This document shows positions 44,590 through 56,175 of a stretch of DNA of 64,000 bases, one piece after another. The notes beneath the pieces are model-generated. The model did no database searches and was not told the origin of the DNA. It saw nothing but the letters and a program-made list of their open reading frames with translations. Position 1 is the stretch's first letter, and each line of letters begins with the position of its first letter. Where the stretch lies: NCBI RefSeq assembly GCF_901709675.1, contig NC_051101.1, positions 1,668,501 through 1,732,500 of the forward strand, given 5' to 3'. Origin of the DNA: Syngnathus acus (Eukaryota > Chordata > Actinopteri > Syngnathiformes > Syngnathidae). Position numbers and translations under genes: made by a program.

Positions 44590-44900
44590 CTTTTTATTGG
44601 CGCGCGCCGACATCCCAAGATTGATTGGCACTCGAGCGCATTGAATTACCTTGGAAAGACCTGCTTTATTTTTCCGGCGTTTTCTCGTTATCTGTCGATT
44701 TGATGCGTGGCCCCTCATTCATTTACATCCCAGCAAAACGCGGCGGCCTCCAACCTGTCACCGTCAATTCCCTGGCAATTGCGCCATTATTTTTATGTCC
44801 GCAATTACGAGGACAGAGCAGCGAGCCGCGCCGACTCCCGCGCAGATAACAAAGATATATTTCGGAGTAAATAATATTGAGTGTACCTTTGTTTAAAGCC
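44590..44900. promoter_or_regulatory. Candidate conserved non-coding element (enhancer-like)
   Basis: A repeat-free block with balanced composition, several ATTA/TAAT cores, CAATTA, AGATAAC (GATA type) and AACAAAG (SOX/TCF type). It lacks coding character. The call rests on resemblance to known vertebrate enhancers; conservation could not be tested. Confidence 0.3.
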
Positions 44901-46880
44901 GGAATCGATACTTTCTAAAGCGTGTCCATTTTTCATTTAGCCGCGCGTGGGAGGGGCCCTGAGATGAATGGGTTGGATCCTCTAATTCGCCCGCTTGCAG
45001 TTATCATAATTGTTGAACAAGCGCCGCTTTTAAAGATCGGGCTGGAGGAGAGACAGGCCGCACAAAGAAAGCTAATAGCTTTGGAAAATTGAGATGGATC
45101 ACGCCGTGCGCCCCCTCCCCTTCATTTTTCCCCACCGGTACGACAGGACAAATATGTTCCTGGGATGAAGAGGTGTTTGTCTTTGCGAATGCAATCGGTG
45201 AATAAAGGCGCCTCTGTTGTTTGTCTTCCGTTTGACAACCGCACTGAAGAAGCGAGCCGCAGTTTCCTTCTGAAGCCACCAGGGGGAAACAAATCACTGC
45301 GCAAGAAGACGGGTTGGGGTGGTGCTGGGGGGGTGCTTGGTCCAGCTCGGGAAAAATTTGTGGAGTCATCGTTAAATGCCGCATGTCGCCTGCGGTCACC
45401 ATTGCAAAGACAAAAAGTGTCTCGACACCACAAGGACGGTCGCACATTTTCCGAGTAAGTGAAAACTATTTCAGAATACTTCATCCAAACTCAAATTTGT
45501 CAATTTTCCATTTGCAGACCTCAAGAAAAAATGTTTTTTTTGCTGCTATGGCAGAAAGACATACTGAAGTGTTTTCCGTACATTTGCAGTCGCCGACTTG
45601 CTTTTCTTGCATATTTTGTATCTTCCGTCCACCTTGAGCCATTTTAGTAATCAGGCAAAATATATACTTGTCTAATGGAAAAATATTGCTTTGGCGCCAT
45701 CTTGTGGCAACTAAATAGACGCAGAGATCTGTGCGTGAGCGCAGCGGTGTCGTGGCGCTTAGTTGGCAAGGCAACAGACAACCTCAGTCGTTGATTTACA
45801 ACATTCCCACAATTCCCAAAAAACAAAATTCACCAATCTAATGTTTCATCCTTTAGCCACTTCTACATTTGTCAACCAATTTACATCATTTACTTTTTGC
45901 CCATTCCAAGGTTAAACTGTTGAGCTCTTTTGTGTTTTTCATCCAAACGGTAATTCCTAGTTTATGACTGCGTTAGAGTAGATGATGGACATGCGGTCGT
46001 CAGACCAGAACTCGCCTAAAGATTAATTCAAAAGTCAAAATCCTGTGGATTTGCCTCGTGTTCATTGGACGCTGGCGCCATTTTTGTTTTCCGCATGGCC
46101 AGAGTGCGGCGGTGCGCCCCTGACAGCGACCCTCTTACGGCTCCGGCCCAAATGGCTTTTAGTCACCCGTCCGGATCTTTGGCAACAATTTACCCGGCGG
46201 CTGGCGCTCGTGTTTGTTTCCATTGTTTTCACACGCTGATGCATTTTGGCTTTTCCTTCCTCTCCTCTCCAATCTCGCTCGCATCCAATTTTCACCTTTC
46301 TCACATCCAATTTTCCCTAATATTCAGACAATTATGGGCTGATGCTTTCCTTCCCTGCGCCGTGCCGCCGATCTTGCCGCCTTCCTTCGCCGCTCCATTT
46401 TCAGCCGATCCCGTCCCACTTCCCCTTCGATTACGCCACACGTGCGCGCTTTTGGCCATGGTCTGTTCTGCCGGCGCAAACGCATGCGCCGAACACCTCC
46501 GGCAAAATAATCAACAAATACAATCGTAAAACTGTACATTTTTGTAGCCAAAAGTCAAACGGTCCAAACACTCTGCGTTGTCATTTTCTTGACAGACGGT
46601 ACGCCATTGGCCGTTTTCGGCCTTGCCCCCGTCTGGGAATTGAATTATGGAAGCTTATAAAAGTGCAGCCGAGGGGGATTTTCTTTTTGTGATGTCATTT
46701 GAGCTATCCAATTTTCCTCGTATTTACTGTCTATACTTTTTGGTCAATTTGCCTTGGGGGACGCAAGACAATACGAGCGCCAGCGCCGCGTGTCAGCCGT
46801 GTCGTCACACTGCTGTGGTTTTCGCTGTTTGCTGGCCTCTGGGGTCAGCGTGTGGGAAGAGACGCTGGCTCTGCGGGGCT
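44901..46880. other. Non-coding spacer
   Basis: No gene supported. A CTCF-like word GCGCCATCTTGTGG lies at 45696-45709, and a consensus TATAAAAG lies at 46656-46663 without a downstream coding exon. Confidence 0.4.
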
Positions 46881-46954
46881 TTGTGTGTGTGTGTGTGTGT
46901 GTGTGTACGTGCGTGCGTGTGTACGTACGTGCGTGTGTACGTGCGTGCGTGTGT
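46881..46954 (+). repeat. (GT)n microsatellite with GTAC/GTGC interruptions
   Basis: Alternating GT with regular TACGTGCGTGC units. Three plus frames of this tract are open only because it has no stops. Confidence 0.9.
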
Positions 46955-49900
46955 GTTTTGCGGCAGGGCCTGCTTGCGTTACTCTCCTTCATGGCGAGGA
47001 GGTCAAACGGAGGGGTCAGAACACACCGTTTGACTCGCCGCAACACACCGCTACGTGCGCGTGGGCATAGATGAAACCAGTGTATTTTTTTCAGACCCTC
47101 TTGGTTGGTGTTGTTTTTTTTTTTTTTTTACTTCTCTGACTCTCAAATCCAAATTTGCCTGAAATCGTCTGCTGGCACACAAAGGAAGAAGAGAAAATTG
47201 TGAGAGTGGACTTAGAGTAAAGCTTGTTTGTTGTTGGCTCTTCTTAAAATAGTTTAGGTTTGCTCCATGTTTTTACGAGATCAAAGCAATCAAATTAATC
47301 AAATATAAAGCTGCTTTCACTCAGGAACGTGAAGTGTGGTAGATCAACCAAGTAGTAGACCGGCAATAACTGACGTGTCCTGGACATTTTGTCCGATTGT
47401 TGCTAAATTTGTTGCCAAACTCATGCCTCTCATTTGATTTACAGCAAAGTGTCTGAAAAACAACCGAATAAGAGACGGAAGGCGTGACACCGGCACTCAT
47501 CGTGGGGACATTTGAGCATATGCAGGTAGAAAAGACAAAGACAGCTTCCTTTCTTGTGCTAAAGTTACTACAATATTTATCCAGCACAAGAAAATGTATC
47601 TTCATGTCCTTGTCCTGTTTATTTTCTCCTTTTTTTTGGCGGGGGTGTTTTGAAAATGTTTTCTGGTAAAATCCAATCTAAACTTCTATTCTTTTTAAAA
47701 CTCACTGAGACTGACTCAACAGCGCCTCTGCTGGTGGCAGTACATAGCATATGTTACCCGGTAAATGTAAAAAAAATATGAAGCAGGTGTGTGCGTCCTC
47801 ATTTTTGAAGTGTGAGAAACTGTGCATGACAAGATAACTTTGGGCAAAATGTGTCCAGCTTTTGCCTTCCCTTTGTGGGGGAAGCTTATTTTGAGGAAAG
47901 GAAAAGAAAAGACGATCCTGTTTGAAAAGAAGACAGCCTCCAATATGACTTTGAGGGCAAGTCGAGCAAGATCATCAAATTTGCCTCCACTGTTGACACA
48001 CCATCGGTGTACGCAGCTTTCCTCTCTCGCTCGCCCCCGCCGAGCCCACGCTGCCACGGGAGCGTGCACCAGTCTCTTGACCGAGCCCCCCCCCCACACT
48101 GTAACCTCTTGCGCCCTCCGTCTCCTTAGCAGCGGGATAGAGATGTGGAGGGCAAGCGAGAGTGACAGTGCGCGCTGGCCTGCTCAGTAAATATGAACTT
48201 CAGCCAGCAGACAGACTCATTCATCACCAAAGAGGAAGGGGAGGGCCCAAAGGACTGAGAGAAATGTCCAAAAGACACAGAGAGGGCGGGAGGATGAGGA
48301 AGACAAGTGGGAGGACGAGGAAGTAGATGGAGGGGAAAAGGATGAAGGGGGAAAGTGTTGAGGGGGCGAAAGGAGCGAGAGAGCGACCGAGCGAAGCGAA
48401 GCGACATCGCGCGCTGAAAGGAAAAGAGAAGCCACCATGATGGAACGGGAAACCCAGCCGAGGTCCTATTGAATCACTTCTACACATTTTCTCCTTTTTT
48501 TTTTTTTTTTTTAAGGCCCTCGAGTGTGGTCGCTTTTTCGACTTTGAATGTCCAACAAGGTCAAGTTGTATGAGTGAGCGCACGTCACGCTTTGTTCAGC
48601 AACTTTTTGAGCCCTCCGGCGACTCTTTATGAAGATATTTCTTCTTAAAGAGACTAGCAAAAATGACACGCGTGGTGCTGACGTTCTTATTTACTACCCA
48701 GTAATGGGAAGCGGTTCAGGCCCGACAATGCCCTGCTTGCCTCGCTACACGTTCGGACACACCACGTTTTGTCTGTTAGCGCCACTTAGCACTCTGTCAT
48801 GAGACATCATTGTCGATATGATTATGATTATGATGACTCTCTATTTAATTGGGGGTCGTGGCTAAGCTGTGTCTAATCGTTGTCTTGACCTGCGGCTTTT
48901 TTCAGCTTTCAAGTTTCATCTGATGATTTTCTGGAGAGAAACATTGATAATAGAAAGTGCATTTGTTATGCTCAATTATTCTAAGATGCGACCGTGGAAA
49001 ACTTTACCTAAAAAAAAAAAGAAGAAATGCAATGAATGTCCTTTGTGGCGCACGTCCTCAATTTCCCCCCGTTGACTCGGAGCCCGAAAGCCCCCCGCCA
49101 TGTTGTTCCCACTCGGGGGCAGATGATGTGTGACAGATGGCGCCTTTCGACTTACTGTCACGGAGACGAATATTGACAGCGCGCCTTTCTTACCGGCGGC
49201 TTGTTGGGCTTCTGATTTCACGATCCTCTGCTCAGACACCTTTTTTTCCTTAAGAATCAGACAATAACAGATGTGGCGAGCGCGACAGGGACGGGCCGAG
49301 CGAGCTAGCGAGCGAGCCATCCGTCGCTGGGTGGCCAGAAACTGGAGAAAGTCTGGACAGACCATGTCGTTTGAAGGGGAAGCTAGCAGCAATACTTGGC
49401 CTGCCGAAACGGGAGGCCAAATGTTCAGTTTGCTTGGAAAGCGACTCGTAGAATCTGCTCAGAGTTGACTTGACTCCTGACTTGACTCGGCAAAAGCGGT
49501 TCAGGTCTTGATGTCCAGGTGCCAGGCCTTCATCGCAAGCCTGCCCGCCTCGCCGAAGTTTCCAAAGCGTAACATGGTGTCCGGCAGCTTCCCGATTTTG
49601 TCAGTTCAAACTAGCTCGCAGCGGGAGAACAAAATCAATTGGGGGAGTGGCTTGCAGGTCCCCTGATATGAAAGCGGATCCCAAACGGGAAAGCAGGCCC
49701 GGGCGGCGGCAAGCGAGGAGGTGCTGAGCGGCTTCGGCACCTAAACAAATAGAAAGTGGAGTAGGGGGGAGAATGCAGCGAGGAGACGAGAGAGCGACGG
49801 GGAAACAGTTGTCGCCGCCGACTCGTATTGACTTTTCCCTCCTCTGCCGGTTCACGTGAGCACCAGATAAATTTGCAGCGAGCGAGTATGGCGAGGAGAT

Positions 49901-50454
49901 GCCGTGAGGGAGAAATGAGAAAATAAATTACTCTGGAAAGATATGACGATAGGCTACACGCAGCTTTAAATCTGAACGGGAATTCCTGACGCACTCAACC
50001 AATTTGTCATTGGCCCCTGGCCCTGCCCCTCCCCTTCTCTCTTTTCAAGTCTCCTTGGTAGCAAAGTGCAGACCTTTGCGATTCTTCTTCGGCCCCGTCT
50101 CCTTTTTGGGGAGCGGCCATCGATCTGACTTTTGGCTAAAAAGTGCCTTTTGTCTCCATCCGAGTCCTTTTTGTCTGCGTAACGTACATCAAATCCGTCC
50201 TGCTGCCCCTGTTCAGCGGCCGGGCCCGCCTCCTCCCGTAAGCGCCATCAGATATTGCCTTTGCGCCGCCTCCGTCGCTCTATCAAAACGCGGCAGCAGG
50301 GAGGAAATGAGATGCATGGCGGAAAAAGAAGGAGCCGGGCCGGCCTCGAGGATGGCTGGGAAATGGCCGGATGAATGGAATGGAAAAGAGAAAAGAAAGA
50401 AAATGCAGCCTTAAAGTATAGCCCCTTGCTTTTATTTAATTTAGACGCCAGGCG
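46955..50454. other. Non-coding region with purine-rich tracts, no gene seen
   Basis: A purine-rich tract (48222-48432, G/A blocks) ends in a strong Kozak context ATG at 48437. The open frame there stops after 11 codons. T-rich and A-rich runs lie near 48497 and 49010. Other long frames in this stretch have no domain and are in low-complexity DNA. Confidence 0.4.
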
Positions 50455-50740
50455 AAAATCGATCCTGCCATTCGATACGCAATCCGAATCAAGGCGAATT
50501 AAGCGGGCGGAAATTAACTCTGAAAATATTTTTGATGGAGTGGCTTGTAGTCTCTGGGCCAAATGGACTGCAAAGTGGAACAAATGACAGGGGCCTAGTG
50601 GTGGAGACAGCGCCGCTCCATCTTCCATTAGGCCGTAATGGGATAGGTCCCGCCCCCCAGCTCCGCTCGCCGGCATTAATCAAAACAGCCGCTATATGAA
50701 GATTTATGGTTCTCCACTCCAGCGGAGCCGCTGCCCCGGC
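50455..50740. promoter_or_regulatory. Candidate conserved non-coding element
   Basis: Repeat-free block with GAATTAAG, AAATTAAC, CCATTAGG, GTAATGGG, GCATTAATC and a GATTTATGG word. Dense TAAT/ATTA cores suggest homeodomain binding. Conservation is untested. Confidence 0.3.
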
Positions 50741-52559
50741 CACTTCTACGCCTGGATGTTTGAAGGGAGGGGGGGGCAAGTGGGGGGTGGGGGCAGGGGG
50801 GGGGCTCGTCCCCCGTCCTCCCTCCATGCCTCCCTCCCTCCCTGCCTTCCTCCTACGGACTTTGCCTGCACCTTGCCGCTTTTTAATCTCGACACTGTGT
50901 CATGGCGTGCTGTCATCTGTGCTCAGCGGCGGTGAGGCTCATGTCGACACGCGAATATGCAAGCAGCCCGAACGGGCCCCGTTCTTCCTCAGCCCGACTT
51001 TGGTCATCTAGCGACAAACGATGCTAATTGCAATTAAGAATTGGAACTTTTTTTGTTTTTACTTCCAAATTACTTTGAAAAGAAAAGTAAAGACTACCCG
51101 CCTACAAGTGGGTCTTTCTTTTTTTTCTGGGTGGGAGGGAGGGCACAGGCTTTATTAGCGAGGGGGTCTTTACTTTTGTGTTTTTAATTTAATATATGAC
51201 AAAAACATTTTAGCAAGGAATTCTCTTTCCAATGTGCCGCACTTTAGCACCAAAGGGAACTCGGGCAATGTCAAGTTTTTATTTTTTTCCTTAAGTTTCA
51301 GGGGCTGATATTGCCAGCCTCTATGAGAGCCCGATACCTGGTAGGGGTACTCGTCCATCCCTAGTTTTTGGATCCCTGTCAACCAAGCTCTTGCTTTGAT
51401 CGCGGAAGAGAAAAAAAATTCTCAAATGAGGTCCGATTCTGTTTTACCGGTAGCCACTTTGAGAATTCACGCTTTAAACAAGCTTCGTGGAGGAAAACAA
51501 ATCAATCAGTTTAGTGTTTTTGTTGTCTTCAGTCGCCGGCTGATGGTCACCTCTTTCTCGTCTGTGGGCATGACCGCTAGCAAGAAAGCAAAGTTAGCTT
51601 TCTCGACGGGGACGACTTGCTCTCAACTTGGGACAAGTTTGGATGAGATGAGCGTGACTTGAGGTCGTGTTGTTTTCACACTCAGACTCTTCAAGTCCAG
51701 CTGTAGTTTGAGCTCGCCCACACCCGACCCATCTTGTCACCGCATTCTCTCCTGCCCTCTCTCCGTCCAGCCTGTCCTTTTATTTTTCCTCCCGCTTGCC
51801 GCCTTCCTCTGGCCTCTGACTCCTCCATGCGGATAACAAATCCAGCACGGGCGACATCTCGATCGCTATCCGACTTTTCTTTTTCTTCTCCCGGTGAGCA
51901 AAGGGGAAGCTCGCTGCCAGTTTGGGTCTGCCCAAGGCTTTATTTAAATTAGAAACGCTTCAGTGTCCCCGTTGCCGGGGCGACTCTCTTGGCGGGCGGC
52001 CTCAAGGGTCCCGTCAATGCCAAACAACTTCATTTGCCGGATGGAAGCGGCGCAAAGCGGGAAACGAGGGAGGGGCGCGACTCCAGTTGCCGTTTCCTCT
52101 CACGGCTCATTCCGCTTCGATTAAGAGGCGTGAGCGGCTTCAGGGACCCCAGCAACAGCGCAAAATGCGAGCGGCTGAAAGGAAGCTATAGTGGAGCAAA
52201 AGTCTGCACACCCTTGCAAAGAGCAGGTTTAGACCGTATACAAAAATAAGACCAAGATAAATCGACAAAATGTTTTTTTTTTTCCACCCTTAGTTAACCT
52301 GCCGTGCTACTCAATTGAAAACAAACAGGAGGGAAAGTAAAGATGAACTAGGTTGTATAAGTGCGCACACCCTCTAATAAATCAAGGCCTGCCTGCGTTC
52401 AGTTCAAATGAACAAGATGAAATTGAAAGGATTGACTGTCCTGTCAGTAGTTACTAAAACTGCTTGCCACCTTCTAGAATCTTAGGCCGCTCATGTAAAG
52501 AATAAATATTCCTCCCATTGTTGTTGCTTGACAAACTTCTCCCACCTGATTCCTTGACT
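50741..52559. other. Non-coding spacer with G/C-rich low complexity
   Basis: A G-rich run at 50766-50815 and a (CCCT)n stretch at 50815-50850. The long frames read across it are artefacts. Nothing else recognised. Confidence 0.4.
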
Positions 52560-52870
52560 GTATTTCTTCTCCTTCCTCGCCAGCAAAGGCTCAGCCATCA
52601 CGGCTAATCATCGCCTCTGTTAACAGCGACCTCTTGCCCCAATAATCCTCCTATCCTCACTCCCTGGGCTGTAATCCCCCCCTCTCTTCCTCACAAGCCA
52701 ACCCATTAACACACAATTATTTTTGGTGGTGGGGTGACACGGGGCTACAAGGGGGGAGAGGTGTGGAGAACAGGGAGCGAATGTCTCTTTAATGGCTGAG
52801 TGACACAAGACGAGATCATAGATCATGGAGATTATTAATACCGCCGCTAAACAGCCACTCACGGGGGGCC
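52560..52870. promoter_or_regulatory. Candidate conserved non-coding element, part A
   Basis: Contains GGCTAATCATCGC, TTAACAG, CCCAATAATCC, GCTGTAATCCCC, CCATTAACAC, CACAATTA and GAGATTATTAATACC. GGATTA/TAATCC words suggest OTX/PITX-type sites. It is separated from part B by a (CA)n tract. Confidence 0.35.
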
Positions 52871-52960
52871 CACAAACACACGCACACACACACACACACA
52901 CACACAAATGCGCACACAAGCACACACACACACACACACACACATTCACACACTCACACA
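52871..52960 (+). repeat. (CA)n microsatellite
   Basis: About 90 bases of CA with short interruptions, between two candidate conserved blocks. Confidence 0.9.
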
Positions 52961-52964
52961 CGTC

Positions 52965-53175
52965 TTCATATGAGCTGTCGTTCATGCTCGGCGAGTTGGC
53001 ATCAATTTCACTTGGGTCGTTTAAACAATGCTCATTACGGGCATGCGAGGCTAAGAATCACATTTGCTTGTCGGGCTATTATTCACCCGGGCCCTTTCCT
53101 CCTAATGACTCTAATTGCAGCTTTGATCGGATGATGGCGTCGCACGGTGAGGTGAGACGTTCCTCACCGGTAATG
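52965..53175. promoter_or_regulatory. Candidate conserved non-coding element, part B
   Basis: Includes CATATGAGCTG (E-box), GGCTATTATTCACC, CTAATGACTCTAATTGCAGC and ACAATGCTCATTACG. Repeat-free and without coding character. Conservation is untested. Confidence 0.35.
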
Positions 53176-54719
53176 CCGGCGGCCCGCAGGGGAGAGCAGA
53201 TTGAAATCCTGGGATGCAGCGTGTGAGTGTGTCCATGACCTGACTGTCCGTTTAACCAGCGGGATCCCGAGCTGGAGGGGAGGGGGGTCGGTTGCCGTCT
53301 CAGGGGAGAGGGGTCTGGGGAAATCAACTTTGGCCAAACAAGCGAAGAGCTCCGTGGCAGCTGGCAGCCAATCCCAGACACACTCGTTTATATGCAAAAG
53401 AGGACGGAACCGGACGGGATGGGACGGGACCTGCACCCTCCGCAGTCTTGGGCTCGGCGCCGCTCTTGAGCCTTGTCTGCCATCTAGTTGTGAACGCTGC
53501 TAGTACAACTTAATGGATCAGCAACAGAAAACATTTTAGTTCCTGTTTTTCTTCTTTTGCAGCAGCTGACAACAAAAGGCGGCTTGAAAAAGCAGCTGAC
53601 TTGATCGCCCCATTAAAGTGAACTCGCCGTGTGTGTGAGGGGGGGGCTTCTCTGTGAGTTCTGCCAGTGCCAGCTCATTGATTCCCTAACAAATCATCCT
53701 AATTAAACTGCCTTTTATTCATTCTGCGGTTTACATGGAGGCCGAGCGCTCGCCTTTGACAATCAATTGCAACATGCGCTTGCACAAAATCTTTGCTTTG
53801 TTTTTCTCGTGCAAAAGCAAACGACATGGTGCGTCGGGCACTTGAAAGAAAAGCCTCGTTCACGCACGCCCTGCAGAAAATTCCTGCCTGGGCTTGTCAT
53901 GATCTCATTTTGTTGACTTTGCTTTGTCTTTTGGGTATTCCATTTTCGTGGCTTGTCAGGTTTTGGTTTCCGCCCGGTGCCTTATGTCAACCAATCAGCT
54001 TCCTTCAGCCATTTGTGTTTTGTCCAAGTGTGCCTCATTGTCTCAGGATTGAGACAAAATGGTGGCTGCAACCGTGATGAATCAAGGAAGTTTAGGAACT
54101 ACAATATCAACAATGGCCAAGAAAACAAGATGCCAAGTGGGAATCAAAACACCACAAAAGGAAACAAGATGACTGGCAGCATTGTCAGACTTCACTAACA
54201 CTACCAGACGGACTTCACTTTGGAAAAGTGAGCTGAGGAGCAGAAAGAGGAAGGAAGTCAAACCCAAGTTGTAGGGACAGCGGCGCTTTCCTTCAAATGC
54301 CAAGCATCATTCTGGGTTAGTCGCTCAGTACCGAGATCCCACGGGTTGGCGGCAAAGCAATACTTTTATTGCTTTGAGAAAGTAGGTGAAAAAAGTCTAC
54401 AAATATGCTTGGTTGAACTTTGCGGACTCTCCCGCCCTGGCATGTGGCCAAGTATCTGATTCCTCAGCTCATGTCCTGCCACCCACCAAGCCCCGCCTCT
54501 TGAAGGCACACACACTAATATACGTGCAGCATTATCTATACATTTTATGCTTGCCCTTAGAGTTGTATGTTAAAGAATGATTGTGGTGTTTAAAGCGCCT
54601 GTCAGAAGTTTAACTGAATTTGAAAAAACTTGCCTGCAGATTTACACTTGTTGCAGAGATTGTGCAGAGGAGATGTTCTTTTGCACGTGTGACATTCTCA
54701 ATTTCCATCTTTGCCCGTG
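53176..54719. other. Non-coding spacer, with a smaller candidate element
   Basis: The sub-block 53655-53790 has CTCATTGATT, CATCCTAATTAAACTG, TTATTCATT and GACAATCAATTG words. The rest shows no gene or repeat that I can name. Confidence 0.35.
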
Positions 54720-54985
54720 AGCATTTTTAGTCACGCACACTCATTAGATAATGAAAACGATGCGGTCCCGAGCCGCTTGGCTTCGCCGTGATGGATGTCT
54801 GTTTATGAGCCGCTCCGCCGTGACATTTCTTCCCCATCAATGTATCCATTCATCAGCAAAGCTTTTTTTTATGCTAATTTCCAAGCACTTAAAATCAAGC
54901 ACCCCCCGAAACCATCTTGAACTAATTACACCACATCGCCTTCATTAAAATCTCCAGACAGAATAGAGTCGTTATGGCTTTTCAA
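54720..54985. promoter_or_regulatory. Candidate conserved non-coding element
   Basis: Words include CATTAGATAATG, TTTATGAGCCG, CATCAATG, ATGCTAATTTCC, CTAATTACACC and CATTAAAATC. It is compact and repeat-free. Conservation is untested. Confidence 0.3.
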
Positions 54986-55159
54986 ATTATTGATAACATC
55001 CTTTTGAACAGTGATCGATGGGCAAGCTGTTAGGTGACGTCATGACTAAATAACGTGACAAAATGGTCGGGCACGTGGCTGTTAATCATGAAGGTGGCGC
55101 TCTAGCGCATGCGCTTTCACACTCGCGCTTCAGCTCAGCTACCGGCGATCGGAGCAATC

Positions 55160-55186
55160 CCCCCCCCCCCAGATCCCCCCCCCCCC
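55160..55186 (+). repeat. Paired C runs
   Basis: Two C runs of more than ten bases separated by AGAT. Confidence 0.85.
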
Positions 55187-55566
55187 TAAATAATATTCAA
55201 GTCGCTCTATTGTTAAGTGAAAAGTTGACTGGTGTTTGATTTTTCTCTCTGTCTCTCTCATGTGTGTGTGTTTTTCTTCTTCTTTTTCCGCGGCGACCTC
55301 GGGTTAGGACTCATACATCACGGGATGACAGCTATAGAAAGGCCCTAAATTAGCAACTAAATCGAATATTGATCAGCTATGTGCCGCCCTGCGAGTCGCG
55401 CCTCCTTGCCGCTTTTTCCCCCTTTCTCCATCCGCCCCCTCCCATCAAGAGAGCGAGAGAGAGGGAAAGTGGTGGGGGCAGTGGGTGGAAAAACGGGGGC
55501 TTCTTTCTACCTTTCTCGGATGTGCGCGTTCACACGCCAGCAAAAAGTAAATAAATAAATAAATAT

Positions 55567-55594
55567 AGTATATATATATATATATATATATATA
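55567..55594 (+). repeat. (TA)n microsatellite
   Basis: About 28 bases of alternating TA following a short (AAAT)n run. Confidence 0.9.
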
Positions 55595-55769
55595 AATCCG
55601 AGCATTGTAATTAGAAATCAAGTCGTTCCTAAAAGAAATATGCGTTATACCGAACAACAACAAATAAGTGCACATAGGAGTCCAATTAAAAATTAAAATT
55701 GTTTAAAATAAGGGAAATTTACCGTGGCGGAATTGGCACCTGCATACGCTGAACTTCAAATTGCTTGTT

Positions 55770-56175
55770 CACACACAATCACTAATTTGTGCATACAGGC
55801 GACGTATTTGCTCATGCAAATAACATATCGAGAGCACACTTAAGTCAAATTAATAAATATCATGAAATAATATTCTTCCAATTACTTCGGCGTCAGAGAA
55901 GGAACATATATGCACCTTTTAAAAAAAGCGATGACGCCTCTCTTCCTGTTGCTTGGCCGCCGGACGGTGGCGGCTGTCGCGAGCAAAGTGCACGAGCGGT
56001 CGCGGCGGCTCGGTGCGATTATCGCCGGTGTACCGCTCCAACGCACAGTGAGGTAGCAGCCCAAGCCAGGCGGGATCAAAGAATCGGCGGCGGGCATGCA
56101 GGGCAAGCGGTGCGTGGAAAAATCCGAGATGAGCAGCGGATTAGCGGCGGCTAATTGGACACAAGGCACTTAATG
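55770..56175. promoter_or_regulatory. Candidate conserved non-coding element with octamer site
   Basis: Contains the POU octamer ATGCAAAT near 55814, AAATTAATAAAT, CCAATTAC, and ends with GCGGCTAATTGG. No coding character or repeat. Conservation is untested. Confidence 0.3.
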
